A DNA stretch of 44,074 bases from Bacteroidales bacterium (GCA_017541145.1 JAFXZT010000098.1:1-44074), one strand, 5' to 3'. Shown: positions 8,061-16,285, counted from the first letter of the stretch. Numbers and translations are program-made. Notes: generated by a model not told the origin, from the sequence alone.

Positions 8061-8894
8061 ATGTTGTGTTTTATTAGTAAACTTTTTAATAATACCAACC
8101 CTTCGTGTGCTCTGAGGTTGCAACAAGTTCAAGGATTTTTTGTAGGAGGAGCCATTGGAGAGGCACTTGCGTTGCCTGTAAGGAACAAGTCAAAAGAAGA
8201 AATTTTGAAAAATCCTGTGACGGAGCTGCTTGGATTTGGTGATTTTCAGACTCCGGCAGGTTATTTTGCTGAGTGTACACAGGCGACTTTGGATTTTGCA
8301 AAGTTTCTTTGTGACAATGCTTACGAAAAATATACGCCTGAAAGATTTTTTTATCTTTGTAATCAATGGTATATACTTAAAGCTAAGGATGAAGAACATC
8401 GTTTGCGAGTGATTTTGCCATGCGCTGCTTTGTCCGGAATTTTTTATTCGTCGATGAAAAAAGATTTTGATAGTGTTTTTTCTTCGATTCCTGATCTTTT
8501 GAGCGACGAGGCAATTGCGCCGGCGGTGGTGGTTTTTTGCGTTTTCAAGAATGTTTCTGAGGGAAAATCACTGGAAAAATCGTGCAAAATCGCAAAAAAG
8601 TCACTCAAAAAAGTGTTAAAAAAAATAGGTCTTGTAATAAATTCCGCAAATATTTCTTTAAAAATTTTGAAACTCTTAATGCATTGTGCTACAGCTACTA
8701 ACAGTTATCAAGCCGGTGTTTTGGACGGTATTAATCAAGGTGAAAATACCGACTTGACCGGAAATCTTTTGGGGAATTTGTTGGGATTATTTTACGGGTT
8801 GGAAAATATTCCTTATATTTGGAAAAAATTTTTGGTTGGCCAAGACAATTTTCTTAAAACAGCGGAACAAATTGCAAAGCTTAATTATATCTAA
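8061..8894 (+). CDS. ADP-ribosylglycohydrolase-like protein with degenerate metal site
   Basis: This 277-residue cytoplasmic protein aligns by eye with the DraG/ADP-ribosylglycohydrolase family. The N-terminal GGAIGEALALP matches the family GxxxGDAxGxP, FGDFQTPAGYF matches the pre-metal segment, and the C-terminal GINQGENTDLTGNLLGNLLG matches GGDTDTxGAIxGxLxG. The metal-binding residues are largely lost: Asp to Glu in the first motif, AECT where TDDT is expected, and NTD for DTD. Removal of ADP-ribose is therefore doubtful, and ligand binding or a scaffold role is plausible. I chose ATG 8061; a TTG at 8049 would add four residues. It lies 93 bases upstream of the unusual actin gene in the same direction, with no terminator between. 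Confidence 0.65.
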   Translation: MLCFISKLFNNTNPSCALRLQQVQGFFVGGAIGEALALPVRNKSKEEILKNPVTELLGFGDFQTPAGYFAECTQATLDFAKFLCDNAYEKYTPERFFYLCNQWYILKAKDEEHRLRVILPCAALSGIFYSSMKKDFDSVFSSIPDLLSDEAIAPAVVVFCVFKNVSEGKSLEKSCKIAKKSLKKVLKKIGLVINSANISLKILKLLMHCATATNSYQAGVLDGINQGENTDLTGNLLGNLLGLFYGLENIPYIWKKFLVGQDNFLKTAEQIAKLNYI

Positions 8895-8987
8895 ATAAAT
8901 TAGTTTGGCATAGAATTTGCTGAGATAAAATTGAAAAGCTAATTCCATATTAAAAACTAAATTTCGGAACTAACAAAAACAATAAAC

Positions 8988-10037
8988 ATGAGAAACAGTT
9001 ACAGCGTTCCAAGCGTGTTCGAACATAATAATTCGAACTTAGCCATGGTCTCACAAGATTTAATCAATGGACTTCGTCTGTATATTGATGATGTTCCATA
9101 CATTGTAGGCAATTTGGCTCTCTCTGAAGGATTATCTCCTCACCGCACAGTAAATGCGGCTCCGAGCGAAGTCGACTATCAGATTTTGTTCCAAACCGCT
9201 TTGTTGCTTGCGTCTTATAAAAACAATCGTCCTCTCGTGGTGACTACAGGTTTCCCTTTCAGTACTTACCAAGTAAATAAAGGTGTGGCTGTAGACCTCT
9301 TGAAACGTACTCACAGAATCGACTTCGACATGTCGTCTTTCACAAACAAGGGACGTACCGAAATGAAAGTTGACGTTGTATCTGTTGAGGTTTTGCCGGA
9401 AATGATGGGTAATATTGTTGCTTTGCGTAAAGGAGAAACCAAAGCTTCGGGCAATTTCTTTGTTATCAGCCTTGGTTATGGTACATGCGAAGCTGTTTTG
9501 AGTACTGAAAACGGTATCGTTCAGCGTACTGCTATCAGTATTCAGGGTTTGCAATATGCTCTTGACTTGTTTATCAAAGATCTCGGTTTGCAGTATAATC
9601 TCGGTTTGAAAAACGAAAAACAAATTGAGCAAGCTTTTATGAATAATTACATCATGCTCAACCGTAGAAAAATCGATATCCTTGATATTCGTAGAAATGT
9701 GCTTAATATGTATTATAAAGATGTAATTTCTCCTAATTTGCGTAGAGTTTTCACCGATGCCGACTTTACAAAAGCTAGCAAGATGTATATCACCGGCGGT
9801 GGTGCTCTTTATATGGAATTGGTTGAGAATTTCTACAAAGAATTTGAAGGTATTTGTAATATCGAGGTTGTTGAAAATCCGCTTACTCTTACTTCTGTGG
9901 GCTATTGCTTGCACTCTGTAGACGTAAACGGCGGCGATGTCAACACAGCTGTCGGTATCGATATAGGTAACTCTAATACTGTTGTTACTCAGTATGAAGA
10001 TGTTAACCTCGAATCAGGAAATTTGAGATTTAAATAG
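8988..10037 (+). CDS. ParM-type actin-like ATPase with apparent circular permutation
   Basis: This 349-residue protein resembles ParM/Alp filament-forming ATPases that segregate DNA or position complexes. The N-terminus begins where a normal ParM is already past its first hairpin: VPSVFEH, then DDVPYIVGNLALSEG (34-48) and LVVTTGFP (83-90). The phosphate-2 region is VISLGYGTCEAV (159-170), with Ser161 where Asp is usual. The adenosine motif is YITGGGALY (267-275), and NPLTLTSVGY (297-306) matches the usual C-terminal end. After it comes AVGIDIGNSNTVV (321-333), which is the phosphate-1 motif normally found at residue 5-15. Joining the C-terminus to the N-terminus restores the standard order. 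No upstream frame supplies a missing N-terminal motif. The gene has its own downstream terminator. Confidence 0.75.
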   Translation: MRNSYSVPSVFEHNNSNLAMVSQDLINGLRLYIDDVPYIVGNLALSEGLSPHRTVNAAPSEVDYQILFQTALLLASYKNNRPLVVTTGFPFSTYQVNKGVAVDLLKRTHRIDFDMSSFTNKGRTEMKVDVVSVEVLPEMMGNIVALRKGETKASGNFFVISLGYGTCEAVLSTENGIVQRTAISIQGLQYALDLFIKDLGLQYNLGLKNEKQIEQAFMNNYIMLNRRKIDILDIRRNVLNMYYKDVISPNLRRVFTDADFTKASKMYITGGGALYMELVENFYKEFEGICNIEVVENPLTLTSVGYCLHSVDVNGGDVNTAVGIDIGNSNTVVTQYEDVNLESGNLRFK

Positions 10038-10066
10038 TTTTTTTTAGAGAATTTTGGATTTTTCAT

Positions 10067-10074
10067 TAAATTTG
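10067..10074 (+). promoter_or_regulatory. -7 box (TAAATTTG) for the FAD-dependent oxidoreductase gene
   Basis: TAAATTTG followed by C matches the TAnnTTTG consensus. It lies directly before the terminator hairpin of the actin gene, so transcription of the next gene would start within or just before that hairpin. No clear TTTG box is visible at 19 bases. Confidence 0.4.
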
Positions 10075-10114
10075 CACGTTGCATGAAGTGATTTTATGCA
10101 ACGTGTTTTTTTTT
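10075..10114 (+). terminator. Rho-independent terminator after the actin-like gene
   Basis: A perfect 10-bp stem, CACGTTGCAT (10075-10084) with ATGCAACGTG (10096-10105), has an 11-base loop and nine consecutive Ts after it. It isolates the DraG-like/actin pair from the downstream oxidoreductase. Confidence 0.88.
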
Positions 10115-10144
10115 ATTAGTATATCAATTTTTTTTAAATTTGAA

Positions 10145-11695
10145 ATGCAGCAAGTAGATCTCATTCTTACTCCTCATGATGCCTCGGACAGTAAATTTTA
10201 TTTGTCTAAGGCGGCAAAAATTTTAGGCGTTCAAACAAGCGATATTACAAGTCATTCTATCACCAAAAAGTCGATAGATGCCAGAGGTCGCGATATAATT
10301 GTTAATATGCGTCTTTCTTTGTTTTTGCACGGTGAAAAATCCCCGGAACTGTCTGAAAAATACCAATATAACGATGTTTCCGGTAAACCGTCGGTTGTAG
10401 TTGTCGGAATGGGACCTGCCGGACTTTTTGCTGCGTTGCGACTTGTAGAATTGGGATTGAAACCTATAGTTTTGGAGCGTGGTAAAAACGTTACAGAGCG
10501 TAAACGAGATATCGCACTGCTTAGTACTCAGCATGTTTTGAACGAAGAATCTAATTATTGTTTCGGTGAAGGCGGTGCCGGTACATTTTCTGACGGCAAA
10601 CTTTATACCCGAAGCAACAAACGCGGCGATATTAGCCGTATCTTGGAGATTTTCAGTATTCATGGTGCTGACAAAAGTATTCTTTATGATGCTCGCCCTC
10701 ATATTGGAACTGACAAACTTCCAAAAATAATTGCTTCAATGCGTGAAACTATTTTGCGTTGTGGCGGCGAAGTTCATTTTTCTACAAAACTTGTTGACAT
10801 CAAGATTTCTGACGGTAAAGTTACCTCAGTTACAACATCTTGCGGCAACGAAATTCCTGCAAATGCTGTAATTTTGGCTACAGGTCACAGCGCAGAAGAT
10901 GTATATCAGATGTTACATCAAAAGTCTGTAAAATTGGAATCCAAAGGTTTTGCGATGGGTGTTCGTGTGGAACATCCGCGAGAGCTTATTGATGATATCA
11001 GATATCACGGTGCTGATACAACATATTTACCGACAGCAAGTTATAATCTTGCAACACAAGTAGACGGACGAGGAGTTTACTCATTTTGTATGTGTCCGGG
11101 CGGTCAGATAGTTCCGGCTTGTACAACCAAAGGTCAAAACGTGGTAAACGGCATGTCGGCAGCTGCCCGTCGCAATCGTTGGTCAAATTCCGGTATTGTG
11201 GTGGAAATCAGACAAGAAGATATTCCGAATGTTAGCGAGGATAATCCACTTTGCGGTCTTGAATATCAAAAATCAGTAGAAAAACTCACTTATATAAATG
11301 CCGGAAGTTCAATTGCTGCTCCGGCTCAACGACTCACGGATTTTATCAAAGGCAAGATGTCAAGTTCTTTACCTGAAACATCTTACGTGCCGGGTACAGT
11401 GATTTCTCCGGTGCATTTTTGGTTGCCGGAATTTATCAGCGACCGATTGCGTCAAGGATTCAAAGATTTTGACAAGAAAATGCGCGGATTTGTAACTGAC
11501 GAGGCACAAATACTTGCTACTGAGACACGTACATCTTCTCCGGTAAGAATTGTTAGAGACGAGGAACATCTGAATTGCGTGAATGTTTCCAATCTGTTTC
11601 CGTGCGGTGAGGGTGCAGGTTATGCGGGCGGCATAGTTTCTTCGGCAATGGACGGCGAAAAAGCGGCTGAAGCTGTGGCTCAAATTATTCACTAA
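10145..11695 (+). CDS. FAD-dependent oxidoreductase (COG2509-type uncharacterised dehydrogenase)
   Basis: This 516-residue cytoplasmic flavoprotein has a Rossmann FAD-binding motif GMGPAGLFAALRL (GxGxxG) about 100 residues in, followed by the family signature GEGGAGTFSDGKLYTR. Its C-terminal FAD-contacting segment is PCGEGAGYAGGIVSSAMDG. An N-terminal domain of about 90 residues precedes the Rossmann fold, as in the COG2509 family. The substrate of this widespread family is unknown. The open frame extends back to a TTG at 10079, but that lies inside the terminator hairpin and its translation is a non-homologous hydrophobic stretch, so ATG 10145 is the likely start. Confidence 0.88.
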   Translation: MQQVDLILTPHDASDSKFYLSKAAKILGVQTSDITSHSITKKSIDARGRDIIVNMRLSLFLHGEKSPELSEKYQYNDVSGKPSVVVVGMGPAGLFAALRLVELGLKPIVLERGKNVTERKRDIALLSTQHVLNEESNYCFGEGGAGTFSDGKLYTRSNKRGDISRILEIFSIHGADKSILYDARPHIGTDKLPKIIASMRETILRCGGEVHFSTKLVDIKISDGKVTSVTTSCGNEIPANAVILATGHSAEDVYQMLHQKSVKLESKGFAMGVRVEHPRELIDDIRYHGADTTYLPTASYNLATQVDGRGVYSFCMCPGGQIVPACTTKGQNVVNGMSAAARRNRWSNSGIVVEIRQEDIPNVSEDNPLCGLEYQKSVEKLTYINAGSSIAAPAQRLTDFIKGKMSSSLPETSYVPGTVISPVHFWLPEFISDRLRQGFKDFDKKMRGFVTDEAQILATETRTSSPVRIVRDEEHLNCVNVSNLFPCGEGAGYAGGIVSSAMDGEKAAEAVAQIIH

Positions 11696-11751
11696 AAATT
11701 TTTTTCTTTCAAAATTTTTTCTATATATTCGTAAAATTTAAATTACGATTT

Positions 11752-12354
11752 ATGTCATCAGACAAACAAATTTGGAAACCGGGAACGATGCTCAATCCGG
11801 TTCCTGTTGTGATGGTGAGTTGCGGTACATTTGGTATTAAGTCAAACATCATTACAGTAGCATGGACAGGTACAATTTGTACCAAGCCGCCCATGGTTTC
11901 CATTTCCGTAAGAAAAGAAAGATTTTCGTATGATTTAATTCGGAACACGGGCAAATTTGTTATCAATTTGGTTTCCAAAGAGTTGGTACGAGCTGCCGAT
12001 TGGTGCGGTTGTCGCTCTGGACGTAATTTTGATAAGTTTGCAGAGATGAAACTTACAGCCAAAAAAGCTGAAACTTCTGATTGTCCGGTTATTTCAGAAA
12101 GTCCTGTAAATATAGAATGCTCGGTGGTAAATGTTTTGGAACTTGGCAGTCACGACCTTTTTATTGCAAAAATTGATTCTGTGGATGTTGCTGATTACTT
12201 GATAGATACAGATACCGGCGCATTAAAACTGAAGCGTGCAAATCTTGCAGTTTATTGTCACGGATATTATTACGAAATGGGGCAGGAGCTTGGCAAGTTT
12301 GGATATTCAGTAAAAAAAACTGTAAAATCAATCTCAAAATCATCTAAGAAATGA
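11752..12354 (+). CDS. Flavin reductase-like (FMN-binding split-barrel) protein
   Basis: This 200-residue protein matches the flavin reductase/DIM6-NTAB family, which binds FMN in a split barrel. Visible signatures are the N-terminal PGTMLNPVPVVMVSCG, then the NIITVAWTGTICTKPPMVSISVR segment (about residues 26-48) and GKFVINLVSKELV. Family members reduce flavin with NAD(P)H or act as flavoproteins of unknown reaction. It probably starts a plus-strand operon: its stop overlaps the next start by four bases (ATGA). A one-mismatch -7 box (TATATTCG, 11724-11731) lies 20 bases upstream. Confidence 0.85.
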   Translation: MSSDKQIWKPGTMLNPVPVVMVSCGTFGIKSNIITVAWTGTICTKPPMVSISVRKERFSYDLIRNTGKFVINLVSKELVRAADWCGCRSGRNFDKFAEMKLTAKKAETSDCPVISESPVNIECSVVNVLELGSHDLFIAKIDSVDVADYLIDTDTGALKLKRANLAVYCHGYYYEMGQELGKFGYSVKKTVKSISKSSKK

Positions 12355-13673
12355 GCTTTTTTTCAAAAATTTTCAACAGAACCAAGAAAGACAATCTCGG
12401 TTATCCGGATGTCAAGTTTGGACGTTTTGCAAAGCCGTCGGAAAATGAGGAACTTTTGGATCTGAAAACTCAAGCTGACGAACTTTTTGAAAGCGGTCAG
12501 TATTTGGATGCTTACGTTACATTTTTCGATTATATGCAGAAACTTGGCGGCCCGGCTGTTTTGTGTGAAATTGATAACGATACCAACGATTTCATTTTCA
12601 AGTTGTTGCAAGGTTCAAAAATTGTTAGCGGAGTGATAAATCAAACTGATATTCTTGTAGAATCCAAAGTAGCAAAATTTTCGGGTGAAAACATCGCCTT
12701 GATGCGCTATTTACTTAGTCAGAATACCAAGTTTGCTTATACAAAATATGCGATTGACGGCGATACAATTTATCTTAGGCAACGTTGTCCGATAAAAGAC
12801 ATGTCACCGCAGTCGTTTTCTGACATGCTTTCTGAGATTGCGATTTGTGCCGACAGTACCGATGAGTATCTCGAAACTGAATTTGCAAATATAATTCCTG
12901 TTGACTACGAAAATATTATTCCGTTGGATTCCAACGAATTAAGAACCAAAATCGAATTTCTTAGAGTTTGGATCAAGGAGAGTTTTGAGTTGATTGAAAA
13001 ATGTAAATTTGAGAAATTCAAACCGTATTTGCTTTTGGCATTGGTGTACAAGATTTTGTACTTAATTTCACCTGAAGGTGCACTTTTGAATCGTTTTCGT
13101 AAAATTTTGTCAATTTATTCTACCTACGATAAGGAAGAAGATAATATGAACGAAGTTTTTTACAAAATGGATAAAGAACTGCACGCAATTGCAGAACTTT
13201 CCGATTCAGAATTGGAAAAATCACTTTACAGAACATACGCTGTTTTTCCGGAACTTGAGTACATGACATTTGCGGAAATGGTTGATTCTGTGGTAGAACT
13301 GTTGCGTTTGCCGTTGAAAGCTGCCGAAGCTAACATGGATGATGAAGTAGTTCCGTTGTGCGAATTTATTGTCGGTTATCATCTTAACCTTCACGGAATG
13401 CCTGATGCCGCCAGCGAATTGCTTTTAATATTTTGGCGCACGCTAAATTCCGAATATTTTTATGGAATCGGTTTTACTGATACATTTTATAATGAGACTG
13501 TTCAGCAGTTGGCACAAACAAGAATTGCTCAAGAAATTGAAAGGATAAATGCCAAATATTCAGTTATTTATCCGGGATTTCAGTTTAATCTTCTTGCTGT
13601 TGACATGTCAACATTAGAAGACTTTGCGTATACATTTTTGTTGGAATTTAAGAACTTACAAATACCCGAATAA
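12351..13673 (+). CDS. YbjN/type III chaperone-like domain protein with helical repeats
   Basis: This 440-residue cytoplasmic protein has no signal peptide. An N-terminal helix pair (about 36-66) resembles a TPR. The region at about 80-180 resembles the YbjN/CesT-like fold: strands around KFAYTKYAIDGDTIYLRQRC, then DMSPQSFSDMLSEIAICAD. The C-terminal 240 residues are mostly helical and unrecognised. Its start overlaps the flavin reductase stop (ATGA), and it ends 2 bases before the protease start, so the three are tightly coupled. The next gene also ends in a YbjN-like domain, which suggests a shared complex. The exact function is unknown. Confidence 0.6.
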   Translation: MSFFSKIFNRTKKDNLGYPDVKFGRFAKPSENEELLDLKTQADELFESGQYLDAYVTFFDYMQKLGGPAVLCEIDNDTNDFIFKLLQGSKIVSGVINQTDILVESKVAKFSGENIALMRYLLSQNTKFAYTKYAIDGDTIYLRQRCPIKDMSPQSFSDMLSEIAICADSTDEYLETEFANIIPVDYENIIPLDSNELRTKIEFLRVWIKESFELIEKCKFEKFKPYLLLALVYKILYLISPEGALLNRFRKILSIYSTYDKEEDNMNEVFYKMDKELHAIAELSDSELEKSLYRTYAVFPELEYMTFAEMVDSVVELLRLPLKAAEANMDDEVVPLCEFIVGYHLNLHGMPDAASELLLIFWRTLNSEYFYGIGFTDTFYNETVQQLAQTRIAQEIERINAKYSVIYPGFQFNLLAVDMSTLEDFAYTFLLEFKNLQIPE

Positions 13674-13675
13674 TC

Positions 13676-14773
13676 ATGGCTCAGAATACATCGATAATGG
13701 CAGAAGACGCCATCGTAAGAATATTAACCCCTTGGGGACTTGGAACCGGCTTCCTGTTAGGCGATTACGAATTGATTGTAACCAACCGTCATGTTGTGGA
13801 AGGTTGCCGTCAAGTAGTATTGACATCAGAAAACTTCAAAAAACGTATTGCAAATGTTCTTTACGTGGATCCGTTGCATGATTTGGCGTTTATCGAACCG
13901 CCTGAGGGTGTGGCAATTGGCAGTCTTCAGCTCGCTTTTGAAGGTTACGAAGTAAAAGACGGCGACCCTATTTTGGCAGTCGGACATCCGCTGGGTTTGA
14001 AATATTCAAATACCAAAGGTATCGTTTCCAAAGCCTCTCGCCGTTTCAACGGTTTGGAATATATTCAGACCGATGCAGCGATTAATCCCGGAAATTCCGG
14101 CGGCCCGCTTATTACGAGTGACGGACTTGTGATTGGTGTAAATACTTTCATTTTGGCAAACGGTCAAAATCTTGGTTTTGCGCTCAATTATTCGTACCTC
14201 AGACAATCGCTCGAGCAGTTTAAAGCATTGAAAACCGGCTATGCAGTACGTTGTAATTCATGTACAAATATTGTTACAGAAAGTACACTTCAAAATGGAT
14301 ATTGTCCGTATTGCGGTGCAAAAATGAATAGCGAAGATTTTGAAGGTAAACTTTATATTCCGGGTGCTACAAGTAAAAAAGTAGAGGAAATTATTGCAAA
14401 GATGGGCTACAATTTGGAACTTGTACGAGACGGCAAAGATTCGTGGTCAATTGAAGACGACGACCTTGTTTTTAATATTTCGTACCGTCCTGAAAGCAAT
14501 TACATTTACGCAGTTTGCCTGCTTTGTAAACTTCCGACCGAGAATATTGCCCGCGTTTACGATTTGTTGTTGCGAACCAATTATAAATTTCCGCGTATTG
14601 CTTTTGCTGTAGAAAAAGGTTATGTCGAGATGACAACATCTTGTATCAAAGATGTTGATTTTCATTCAGATACGGCTTATGATTTGTTCAGTTTGTTTGT
14701 TCGTAGTTGTCACCGTTACCGCAACATCCTGATAGAGCGTTATTATTGTCAACCAGCAGAAAACGATGATTAA
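13676..14773 (+). CDS. Cytoplasmic trypsin-like serine protease with zinc ribbon and YbjN-like C-terminus
   Basis: This 365-residue protein begins with an HtrA/trypsin-like protease domain (about 10-185). The full catalytic triad is visible: His39 in TNRHVV, Asp69 in HDLAFIE and Ser141 in NPGNSGGPL. There is no signal peptide, membrane helix or PDZ domain, unlike periplasmic DegP/DegQ, so it should act in the cytoplasm. A zinc ribbon follows, with C193xxC196 and C210xxC213. A C-terminal domain (about 230-355) resembles the YbjN/type III chaperone fold, as in the upstream gene. It sits 2 bases after that gene and overlaps the next by 8 bases, indicating a coupled operon. The substrate is unknown; a regulated protease with a built-in sensor or adaptor is my inference. 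Confidence 0.8.
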   Translation: MAQNTSIMAEDAIVRILTPWGLGTGFLLGDYELIVTNRHVVEGCRQVVLTSENFKKRIANVLYVDPLHDLAFIEPPEGVAIGSLQLAFEGYEVKDGDPILAVGHPLGLKYSNTKGIVSKASRRFNGLEYIQTDAAINPGNSGGPLITSDGLVIGVNTFILANGQNLGFALNYSYLRQSLEQFKALKTGYAVRCNSCTNIVTESTLQNGYCPYCGAKMNSEDFEGKLYIPGATSKKVEEIIAKMGYNLELVRDGKDSWSIEDDDLVFNISYRPESNYIYAVCLLCKLPTENIARVYDLLLRTNYKFPRIAFAVEKGYVEMTTSCIKDVDFHSDTAYDLFSLFVRSCHRYRNILIERYYCQPAENDD

Positions 14774-15416
14774 CATGAAGATACCGGTTTTATTGTTCGC
14801 TGTGTTGTCAATATTCTCATTTTCAGATTGTTCCAACAAGAATTTGAGCATTGACGACCAAATTACGGATAGCGTGGAACATAAAAACGGTTTGGAGAAA
14901 TTCGTAAATTTTTATAATTCAGACGGAAAAGTTGTAAGAACCAAAGAGCATTATCTCGATACTGTTGATAATCATTGGGTTTTAACCGGAATCGACGAAT
15001 TTCAGTACAACGAATCCGGGCAAGTAGTGAGGGAAGAGATGTTTCGACCAAACCTTGCTATGGAAATTTCGCCGTTGGAATTGGATTCTGTTTTTTACAA
15101 CGATAGAGGCTTAAAAATTGAGTCTGTATATTTTGTGTCCGGCGGAAAACCGGATAGTTGGGCACGCGTTTCGCGACTTTCTTACAATTATTTAGACAAC
15201 GATACATTAGTATTTTCCGAATCCCAATTTACTTGGGATAGTGACATGAAACATTGGCAAAAAGTAAATGAAAAATATTATGAATATGATTCACTTGGGA
15301 GAGTGATTTCGTTATTGACATATCAATTGGATCTGCGTGATACGTCAAAAGTAGCGAGAGATTTACAAGAATTTTATTATCCTGATGATAAACTAATTAA
15401 TGAAAATAGCTTATGA
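14766..15416 (+). CDS. Small exported protein or lipoprotein with YD-like repeats
   Basis: This 216-residue protein has a hydrophobic signal (starting MKIPVLLFAV) ending in SFSDC, a plausible but non-ideal lipobox with Asp before the Cys. Repeats such as FQYNESGQVV, FYNDRGLKIE and YEYDSLGRVI resemble YD-type repeats (Y-x-x-x-G-x), usually part of an extracellular beta structure. The start overlaps the protease gene by 8 bases; a second ATG at 14775 gives a cleaner signal peptide and may be the true start. Its stop overlaps the next gene by 4 bases. It resembles the following lipoprotein and may be an old duplicate. Function is unknown. Confidence 0.65.
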   Translation: MINMKIPVLLFAVLSIFSFSDCSNKNLSIDDQITDSVEHKNGLEKFVNFYNSDGKVVRTKEHYLDTVDNHWVLTGIDEFQYNESGQVVREEMFRPNLAMEISPLELDSVFYNDRGLKIESVYFVSGGKPDSWARVSRLSYNYLDNDTLVFSESQFTWDSDMKHWQKVNEKYYEYDSLGRVISLLTYQLDLRDTSKVARDLQEFYYPDDKLINENSL

Positions 15417-16285
15417 AACTTACCGATTTAATGTTTATTTTACCCGCTTTGGGCATATTGTCCTGCGGTGCTGGCAAAGAAGCTCCGCCGGTTGTACAAA
15501 AAACTGATACAATGATTTCGTTGTACACAACCGATACTGCAAATTATCGCAAACTTACATTTTTTTTGGGCGATTATGAGCAAGGATTTGAGTTGCAACA
15601 TATTAAGCTTAAAGAGGTTTTTGTGCCTTATTTCAAATCGATGTTCGGTTACGATTCGTTGGGTTGTAAAAATCTTATAATCAACAGTTTGTATGATACT
15701 GTAAAACAGGATTTTTTTCATGTTAACAAGCAGGAACTTGTATTTAACAAGTTGATGTATCCCGTAGAAATTACAAATTATGTTGACAAAAACGGTAAAT
15801 GGTTGCCGGTTTCCAAAGAAAAGAAAACTTATGACAACAAAATGAATGTTACAATTGATGAATTGTACAAGTTTCAGCAAAATGATTTTATCGCTTTTTC
15901 AAAACAAGAATATACTTTTGACTCGCAAAATAATCCTATCGAGATTATAGAATACGTTTCAGATACTACCGGAAAATGGGTTTACAAATCAAAAATAGAG
16001 CAAGAATTCAGTGAAAATTTACCGGTTTTTGTTTATACATACGAGCCATTAAAAAACAAAAAGTGGAATCTTGTAAGCAAAATTGAACATCAATACAACG
16101 TTAAAGGACTTCGTGAAAGTTCCATTTCGTATGTAAAAAATCCGTGGCGTAAAGACAAGTGGACATATTACGTTCGTACCGATTATTCTTACAATGAGAG
16201 CACCGGAAACATGAGTAGTATGAAAACTTCGTTTTGGGACGAGAAAAAATCGAAGTGGAGACTTCAAGAAGTAGAAGAATTTTAA
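15413..16285 (+). CDS. Lipoprotein with YD-like repeats
   Basis: This 290-residue lipoprotein has a clear type II signal: a short hydrophobic stretch, then LSCGAGK with the acceptor Cys at residue 18. The mature part carries repeated units of the form YxFDSQNNPIEIIEYV and HQYNVKGLRESSISYV, interleaved with Gly-Lys-Trp motifs (GKWL, GKWV, KSKWR). These resemble degenerate YD repeats and the preceding gene product. It is the last gene of the operon that starts with the flavin reductase. Function is unknown; a surface or periplasmic partner of the upstream genes is possible but not shown. Confidence 0.7.
   Translation: MKLTDLMFILPALGILSCGAGKEAPPVVQKTDTMISLYTTDTANYRKLTFFLGDYEQGFELQHIKLKEVFVPYFKSMFGYDSLGCKNLIINSLYDTVKQDFFHVNKQELVFNKLMYPVEITNYVDKNGKWLPVSKEKKTYDNKMNVTIDELYKFQQNDFIAFSKQEYTFDSQNNPIEIIEYVSDTTGKWVYKSKIEQEFSENLPVFVYTYEPLKNKKWNLVSKIEHQYNVKGLRESSISYVKNPWRKDKWTYYVRTDYSYNESTGNMSSMKTSFWDEKKSKWRLQEVEEF

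Noticed and set aside
8895-8987. Possible promoter (TAGAATTTG) between the DraG-like gene and the actin gene
   Set aside because: The spacing between the TA and TTTG parts is one base too long and no -33 box fits, so I cannot separate an internal promoter from operon read-through.
9132-9914. 260-codon minus-strand open frame
   Set aside because: It is fully antisense to the actin-like gene, whose motifs are unambiguous; the translation has no recognisable domain.
10079-10144. N-terminal extension of the FAD oxidoreductase from a TTG
   Set aside because: The extension lies over the terminator hairpin and encodes a Phe/Ile-rich stretch not seen in the family; ATG 10145 is better.
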